From M3007 sp964646615 (lineage in GTDB: Bacteria; Bacteroidota; Bacteroidia; Chitinophagales; Saprospiraceae): 64,000 bases of DNA. Location of the stretch: the NCBI GenBank assembly GCA_964646615.1, contig CAZYEV010000008.1, positions 124,001 through 188,000 of the forward strand, in the 5' to 3' direction. Each line of letters opens with the position of its first letter. Position 1 is the stretch's first letter. The translations under genes and the position numbers were made by a program. Below are positions 59,409-64,000 of this stretch, one piece after another. The notes beneath the pieces were generated by a model, which saw only the letters and a program-made list of their open reading frames with translations, ran no database searches and was not told where the DNA came from.

Positions 59409-61007
59409 TTAGTCGTTGCGAATAACAGGAATGTAGCCCTCACGTTTGCGCTTGCGATCGGCCAACCAGACCATGTAGGCGATTAGCGCAAAGACGGCTA
59501 CCAGCAGCCAACGGGAGGCGTTCACAAAGAGATGCTTTTTCTCCAATTCGGCAATTTCCATTGGGTCAGTGGCCTTCGCTATGGCCGCATAGATGTCCTT
59601 GTTGGCTATTTTGGCCAGAATACCACCATCGCCAAAAAGGCTGCCCAAGAAGACTACTATCAGGATAACCGGCGTGACGTATTTGATGATATACTTGTAG
59701 ATGATCGGCACGCGGATGTCGGCGTTGCGCGTGATTTCGGCCCAGGCGTTGTCTATGCCAAATACCCAGGCAAACAGGATGATTTCCAGCATAGCAAAAA
59801 CCACTAACGACACTGAGCCAGCCCAGTAGTCGTATTCGTCAAAGACACCGTACTGGAAGAAAAACACCGTCGGAGCGCCCAGCAACAGCGTCAGGCCGCC
59901 AAAGACCCAGGCAGCGTGCTCGCGCTTCCAGCCAAATTCGTCGCGCAAAAAGCCCATCACCGGCGTTCCCATGGCCAACGAGGAGGTGATACCCGCAAAG
60001 AACAACAACCCAAACCAGGCCATGCCCGCCAGCGCCGCCAGAATCGGGCCCCACTGCTGAAACAAATACGGTAAGGTGCGGAAGCCCAGCCCCAGGCCAC
60101 CGGTTTGCGTCATCTCGATAACGCGCTCCACACCCAGGTAGCCCACCGAAATCGGAATGAGAATGGCCGCACCCAGCACCACCTCCACAAACTCGTTCAT
60201 CCAGCCGGCCGACATGGCATTGAGGGCTACATCGTCGCGCTGGCGCAGGTACGACGCATAGCACTGGATGCTACCCATGCCCACCGACAGGGTAAAGAAC
60301 ACCTGACCAGCAGCGGCCAGCCAGACTTTAAAATCCCAGATAGAGTCGAATTTCGGCGTCCACAAAAAGTTCAGGCCCTCTGTGCCCGGATAAATGGCAC
60401 CATCCACACCTTCTTTGAGCGTAATGCCGCGAATGGCCAGGAATATGCCGAAGAGAATGAGCAGGGGCATACCCACTTTGGCCGCCACTTCCACACCACC
60501 GGCCAGGCCGCGCGAGAGGATCCAGGTATTGAGCAATAAGCAAATGATCCAGAAGATGATGGGTTCGCTCGTGCCTAAACTCACGTAATCGGTAAACATC
60601 TGGCTCACCGCTGCGCTGTCGTAGCCCGCAAAGGCCCCCGACACCGAGCGCCACACGTAGGCCAGCGTCCAGCTCTCTAAGTAGCAGTAATAGGCCGCTA
60701 CGGCTAAGTTGGTGAAAATGCCAAACACCCCTACGTATTTCCACAAAGGGCGCCCGCGGCCGACGTTGTGCAAGATGAAGGGCGTCGAGTGGTCGCCGTA
60801 CTTGCCGCCGTAGCGGCCCATGCTCCATTCCACAAACAGCAACGGCAGACCCATCAGCAAGAAGCAGGTCAGGTAGGGAATGATGAAGGCACCGCCGCCA
60901 TTCTGAATGGCCTGGGCCGGAAAGCGCAAAAAGTTGCCCAAACCCACAGCATTGCCCGCCATGGCCAGCACCAGACCGACACGGGAACCCCAGTTCTCTT
61001 TGCTCAT
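59409..61007 (-). CDS. sodium-dependent transporter, NSS/SNF family
   Basis: 532 residues with about 12 membrane helices. The first helix has AGNAVGLGNFLRFPAQAIQNGGGAFIIPYL, the sodium- and substrate-binding signature of the LeuT fold, and a later MGSIQCYASYLRQRDDVALNAM and FFAGITSSLAMGTPVMGFL fit the family. It imports an amino acid or a related organic solute with sodium. Paired with a MetS-like small subunit, it may resemble the MetPS methionine and alanine importer; the substrate is inference. A TATCTTTC near 61064-61071 is a one-mismatch -7 candidate. Confidence 0.92.
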   Translation of the reverse strand: MSKENWGSRVGLVLAMAGNAVGLGNFLRFPAQAIQNGGGAFIIPYLTCFLLMGLPLLFVEWSMGRYGGKYGDHSTPFILHNVGRGRPLWKYVGVFGIFTNLAVAAYYCYLESWTLAYVWRSVSGAFAGYDSAAVSQMFTDYVSLGTSEPIIFWIICLLLNTWILSRGLAGGVEVAAKVGMPLLILFGIFLAIRGITLKEGVDGAIYPGTEGLNFLWTPKFDSIWDFKVWLAAAGQVFFTLSVGMGSIQCYASYLRQRDDVALNAMSAGWMNEFVEVVLGAAILIPISVGYLGVERVIEMTQTGGLGLGFRTLPYLFQQWGPILAALAGMAWFGLLFFAGITSSLAMGTPVMGFLRDEFGWKREHAAWVFGGLTLLLGAPTVFFFQYGVFDEYDYWAGSVSLVVFAMLEIILFAWVFGIDNAWAEITRNADIRVPIIYKYIIKYVTPVILIVVFLGSLFGDGGILAKIANKDIYAAIAKATDPMEIAELEKKHLFVNASRWLLVAVFALIAYMVWLADRKRKREGYIPVIRND

Positions 61008-61104
61008 ACGCGAAAATCGTTTTGTTTTTACGGATGCCAGAAAACGGCATTGTTTTCCGGCGGGAAAGATAGAGCGAGTATTTTTTTAGCCACTGAAAAT
61101 GCAC

Positions 61105-62289
61105 CTACAGCAACCGCCGCACGCTGCTCGAGGCCTGTAAGCGCCCCTCCGGCGTCAGCCCTTGGAGGAGCAAGACGCCGGGCCTTTTGCCCACTTCGAA
61201 GCTGCCCAGCGTATCGTCGAAGCCCAGCGCCTGGGCGCCGTTGAGCGTGGCCCAGCGCAGCAGTGCTTCGAAGGGTACGTAGCTTTGATAGCGCGCGATA
61301 GTTTTCATTTCTTCCAGCACCGACAGCTGCCAGTTCGACGTCAGGCTGTCGGTGCCGATGGTCAGGCGGGCGTTGGTTTCCAGAAAGTAGCGGTAGTTGG
61401 GCATCCGGTTTTCGATATACAGGTTGGCATTAGGGCAGGTAGCCCAGAACACGTTTTCACTCCACGCCTGCGCCGCGCGGATGTCGTCGGCGGTGGTGAG
61501 TGTGTTGTGGACGAACAGCGTGCGCTGTGCCGGGTCTAAGTGTTTCAGCGCGAAGTAGATGGAGGGCTGCCCGGTTGGTTTGAAGGCACTCAAGTCAATA
61601 CCGAAGCGGCCGTAGAAATCGTAAAAGCCACCTTTACCGTGCAGGAAGAGGTCGTTTTCGTCGGCTGTCTCCTGATTGTGGATGCTCACCGTAACCCGTC
61701 GGCCTGCGTTAGCCTGGGCGATCCTGCGAAAGAGCGTCGGGCTGACGCTGTACGGCGCATGCGGCACGAGGGCCTTCTGGCAGCCGTGTGCTTCGGGAGC
61801 GGCGTCATAGACGGGCATCCAGTCGTTCATGGCCTTTTCGGCGCCAGCATCTTGCAGGAAGTCAAACAGTTCCACGAAGGTGTAGTAGCGCAAGCGTCCT
61901 CTGGCTTTAGCGGCGAAGGTGTCGGTGGTGTTGGAAATGTCGCCCATGGCTACGATGCCGCCGTCGAGCATTTCCTGTTCGGCCCGTTCGATGGCTTCGG
62001 CAATGACTTCGGGCGGGAAGTTGCGCTTCGTTACTACATCTGTGATGAAGGGGATAAGGCCCGTGCCGGTGTCCACCAGGCCCTTCATGTGCGAGAGCTC
62101 TAAGTGGCAGTGCGTATTCACCAGCCCCGGCACGAGGGCGCCGTTGAAGCGCTCCACCGAGGCCGGGTCGTGGTCTTCGAGCCGTTCAATGGCCAGGATT
62201 TGGCCCTCTACATCGGTTATCAGCACACCGCCCTCTACAGGCGGGGCAGCGACGGGGTAGATGCGGTCGGCAGCAAACTTGCGAATCAT
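61105..62289 (-). CDS. amidohydrolase, MTA/SAH-deaminase-like
   Basis: 394 residues. The metal motif is HCH in NTHCHLELSHMKG, with SIHNQE and TIGTDSLTSN as later metal and base positions, and a terminal VGKRPGVLLLQGL. It groups with cytosolic deaminases of the 5'-methylthioadenosine/S-adenosylhomocysteine or aminofutalosine type. A role as an aminofutalosine deaminase in menaquinone synthesis is possible, but no menaquinone gene is nearby. No signal peptide is seen. Confidence 0.78.
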   Translation of the reverse strand: MIRKFAADRIYPVAAPPVEGGVLITDVEGQILAIERLEDHDPASVERFNGALVPGLVNTHCHLELSHMKGLVDTGTGLIPFITDVVTKRNFPPEVIAEAIERAEQEMLDGGIVAMGDISNTTDTFAAKARGRLRYYTFVELFDFLQDAGAEKAMNDWMPVYDAAPEAHGCQKALVPHAPYSVSPTLFRRIAQANAGRRVTVSIHNQETADENDLFLHGKGGFYDFYGRFGIDLSAFKPTGQPSIYFALKHLDPAQRTLFVHNTLTTADDIRAAQAWSENVFWATCPNANLYIENRMPNYRYFLETNARLTIGTDSLTSNWQLSVLEEMKTIARYQSYVPFEALLRWATLNGAQALGFDDTLGSFEVGKRPGVLLLQGLTPEGRLQASSSVRRLL

Positions 62290-62329
62290 GAGCCAGAGAC
62301 AGACAGGGTAGTTTGAGCAGCAGGGAACG

Positions 62330-63367
62330 TCATCCGTTGTCGTCGCTGGCCGGCTTGTTTGCGCTGCGGATGATGGGCGGCGCCGGCGGCGCTTTGCGGA
62401 AAATGCCCGTTTCAGGTTGGGTCAGGATGGGCCCCGAAGGGGTACTGGGCGTGGCACCGCCACCGGTGCGCGAGGAGATGTTGCCGCGGAAGTTGACCAA
62501 TTGCTTCAGCAGGTCGTACCAGAATTTGGCGCCCAGCGAAATGGCTAATGCCGTGGTGAGCCAGCCCACCAATTTGAGTATCCACCAGTTGGTGCGCTCT
62601 TCTTCGGAGGGCCATTTCACGTTGTCCCAACCGATGCCCAAGGGCGAGCGCAGAGCCGTGATGTTGTTGGTGATGAGCGAGTCCAAACGCGCCCGGGCGG
62701 CCTGCAGGTCGGGGTTGATGAGCGCACTATCTAAGTCGCGCGGAGCCGGCTGCATCTGCACGTACTGGGTGGCCGCATCGGCCAAAAAGTCGCGAAAGGC
62801 GGCATTGGTGCTGAGCGTGGAGTAGATGTTCACTACATCCACGTTGAAGATGATAGCAATCACAAACCCGATGAAAATAAGCCAGCTGCGGATGTTGTTG
62901 ACATACCATTCGGAGGCGCGTTCCATGACTTCCGTGTACCACTCCTCCACCTTGAGGCGAAAGCGTTCCACGTCGCCTTGGGCTTCCTGGTACAGGAAAA
63001 TGAGCACCTGCTTCAAGCGGCCTTCCGGCAGGCGCTCTAAGGCTTGCTTGATGTCCTCGCCGTCATAGATGTTGGTCTGGTCGAGCAGGATGCCCGAAAA
63101 CGTGCCGGGGCGGATGTACGAAGGCGGCAGCGTCTTGGGGCGCAAAAAGCGCAAAAACGACGCCTTCTCGCCCATCTGCTTGTAGTAGGGGTGCTGGATG
63201 AACTCCTCGGCAAACGTATCGCCAAGCATGCTGCGCAAGACGTTGATGATGTTTTTGCCCCTAAGCGTCAGCAGCCCCGACACCACTTCCATGACTGTGG
63301 TGGCCAACAGGCTGAAAAGCAGTAAGACGAAGACAATACCAATGACAATGGATAGCAGGCTGAGCAT
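62330..63367 (-). CDS. membrane protein, function unknown
   Basis: 345 residues with three hydrophobic segments: about 2-28 (LLSIVIGIVFVLLLFSLLATTVMEVVSGLL), about 162-180 (WLIFIGFVIAIIFNVDVVNIY) and about 265-285 (LVGWLTTALAISLGAKFWYDLL). A proline-rich tail follows (GGATPSTPSGPILTQPETG). I do not recognise the family. A TAAGTTTG element lies 37 bases before the start at 63367. Confidence 0.72.
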   Translation of the reverse strand: MLSLLSIVIGIVFVLLLFSLLATTVMEVVSGLLTLRGKNIINVLRSMLGDTFAEEFIQHPYYKQMGEKASFLRFLRPKTLPPSYIRPGTFSGILLDQTNIYDGEDIKQALERLPEGRLKQVLIFLYQEAQGDVERFRLKVEEWYTEVMERASEWYVNNIRSWLIFIGFVIAIIFNVDVVNIYSTLSTNAAFRDFLADAATQYVQMQPAPRDLDSALINPDLQAARARLDSLITNNITALRSPLGIGWDNVKWPSEEERTNWWILKLVGWLTTALAISLGAKFWYDLLKQLVNFRGNISSRTGGGATPSTPSGPILTQPETGIFRKAPPAPPIIRSANKPASDDNG

Positions 63368-63404
63368 AGCAGTTCTAAGCGTTAGTGGAATGCGTTACGG
63401 GCAG

Positions 63405-63412
63405 CAAACTTA
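63405..63412 (-). promoter_or_regulatory. -7 element TAAGTTTG for the membrane-protein gene
   Basis: An exact TAnnTTTG on the minus strand, 37 bases before the ATG at 63367, between this gene and the DUF4256 gene. Confidence 0.4.
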
Positions 63413-63473
63413 CGCGGCCACGTGGGCTTGCGCATTCGGAGGGCAAAAATTTCTGCCCAACCCATGTGCCCGC

Positions 63474-64000
63474 TCAAATCTTTACCATGCCTCGAAACCC
63501 ACGAGCCGCATAGTAGGACTGCGCGCCGTTGTGGTACACAAACACCCGCCCGTAGCGATAATCGCCAAAAAGCGCTCCGCCCAGCCGGCGTATTTCTTCG
63601 GGCGTTTTCAGCCAGCTGGAGGTTTTGGTGTCAAACGGGCCGAAGGTCTGCAGATACCGGTAGGCCTCTTCCGCCAGCAACTCGATGCCCATTTCGGCGG
63701 CCATATCCACGGCATTGCCGGCGGCAGACTGGTCTTTGCGTCCCAGCTGCCCTTCGCGGTCGTAACAGAGGCTTCGGCGACCGCCTGGGCTTTCGGCCGA
63801 GCAGTCGAAGAACAGATACTCGCCCGTTTGGGCATCCTGGCCCACCACATCGGGTTCTCCGCCCGTGCGCTCCATTTCCTGAAGCGAGCGCCATTTCTCT
63901 GGACGCTCCTGCAGCCGCCGCTCCACATCGGCCCAGGCGATGCCCGGATGGCGATGTGGGTGTTGTTCAAAGCGTTTTTTCAGGGTTTGCAATAGGCTTT
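63474..64000 (-). CDS. DUF4256 family protein (5' partial)
   Basis: About 175 residues are visible and the frame stays open to the right edge, so the start lies outside. EMERTGGEPDVVGQD, YLFFDCSAESPGGRRSLCYDREGQ, GNAVDMAAEMGIELL, FDTKTSSWLKTPEEIRRLGGALFGDYRYGRVFVYHNGAQSYYAARGF match DUF4256 over nearly its whole length. It is a cytoplasmic protein family of unknown function. A TTG at 63990-63992 opens the frame but is not taken as the start, since coding sequence continues beyond it. Confidence 0.85.
   Translation of the reverse strand, partial: SLLQTLKKRFEQHPHRHPGIAWADVERRLQERPEKWRSLQEMERTGGEPDVVGQDAQTGEYLFFDCSAESPGGRRSLCYDREGQLGRKDQSAAGNAVDMAAEMGIELLAEEAYRYLQTFGPFDTKTSSWLKTPEEIRRLGGALFGDYRYGRVFVYHNGAQSYYAARGFRGMVKI

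Noticed and set aside
1..64000. Insertion sequences, prophage genes, CRISPR arrays or rRNA
   Set aside because: No transposase, integrase, phage structural gene, regular short repeat-spacer array or rRNA sequence was recognised on either strand.

Overview
The window is GC-rich (by eye about 60%), densely coded bacterial chromosome, and it reads as a member of the Bacteroidota. The evidence is a MurF-alanine racemase fusion, an OmpA protein with thrombospondin type 3 repeats, a TPR-PD40-OmpA-SPOR protein, DUF2480, DUF2024 and DUF4256 proteins, an effector-associated-domain TPR protein, and the Bacteroidota -7 promoter element TAnnTTTG ahead of many genes. A Saprospiria-like lineage is plausible but not proven. 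Both ends cut genes: a ThuA/sugar-dehydrogenase/cytochrome c protein on the left and a DUF4256 gene on the right. No rRNA, CRISPR array, insertion sequence or prophage was seen.

Layout. 1-4.1 kb: the multidomain dehydrogenase, then an AT-richer MNT/HEPN toxin-antitoxin pair whose HEPN toxin is frameshifted inside its catalytic motif. 4.1-8.6 kb (minus): thioredoxin-like protein, lytic transglycosylase, DUF2480, scpB, then an ECF sigma factor followed by a membrane-anchored protein with a barrel-like C terminus. 8.9-20.5 kb (plus): RND efflux permease, NAD(P)-binding protein, lipoprotein, TolB-propeller/amidohydrolase fusion, DUF2024, penicillin acylase and a small membrane protein. 20.7-23.6 kb (minus): OmpA/TSP3 protein and a DUF1028 protein. 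23.9-29.8 kb (plus): glnS, tRNA-Cys, murF-alr, sdaA. 29.9-30.9 kb (minus): rlpA. 31.3-44.2 kb (plus): TPR-PD40-OmpA, serine hydrolase, prohibitin-like lipoprotein, photolyase, PhoD phosphatase, gpsA, sterol-desaturase family, tRNA-dihydrouridine synthase, cca, SPOR-OmpA.

44.2-55.6 kb: a GbsR-type regulator beside an operator-like palindrome, an LRR protein, a two-gene paaBC fragment, a DUF4143 ATPase, then a tight minus-strand run of rluD-like, lipid kinase, SUI1/YciH, nucleoside transporter and EAD11-TPR genes, followed by a zinc-ribbon protein and a class I glutamine-amidotransferase-like protein. 55.7-59.0 kb (plus): an acidic protein followed by three tandem paralogous barrel-like exported proteins of no recognised family. 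59.2-64 kb (minus): an NSS transporter with a MetS-like small subunit, an amidohydrolase, a membrane protein and DUF4256.

Working together, envelope genes dominate: peptidoglycan synthesis and remodelling (murF-alr, rlpA, lytic transglycosylase, three SPOR proteins, three OmpA domains), outer-membrane barrels and efflux. Translation and RNA genes (glnS, tRNA-Cys, cca, dus, rluD-like, SUI1) form a second theme. The signals most worth a second look are the tandem barrel paralogs, a 19-bp palindrome found just downstream of two unrelated genes, a strong TTA-before-G leucine codon context, -7 elements lying only 7-11 nt from start codons, and the HEPN gene broken within its RX4HXY motif.
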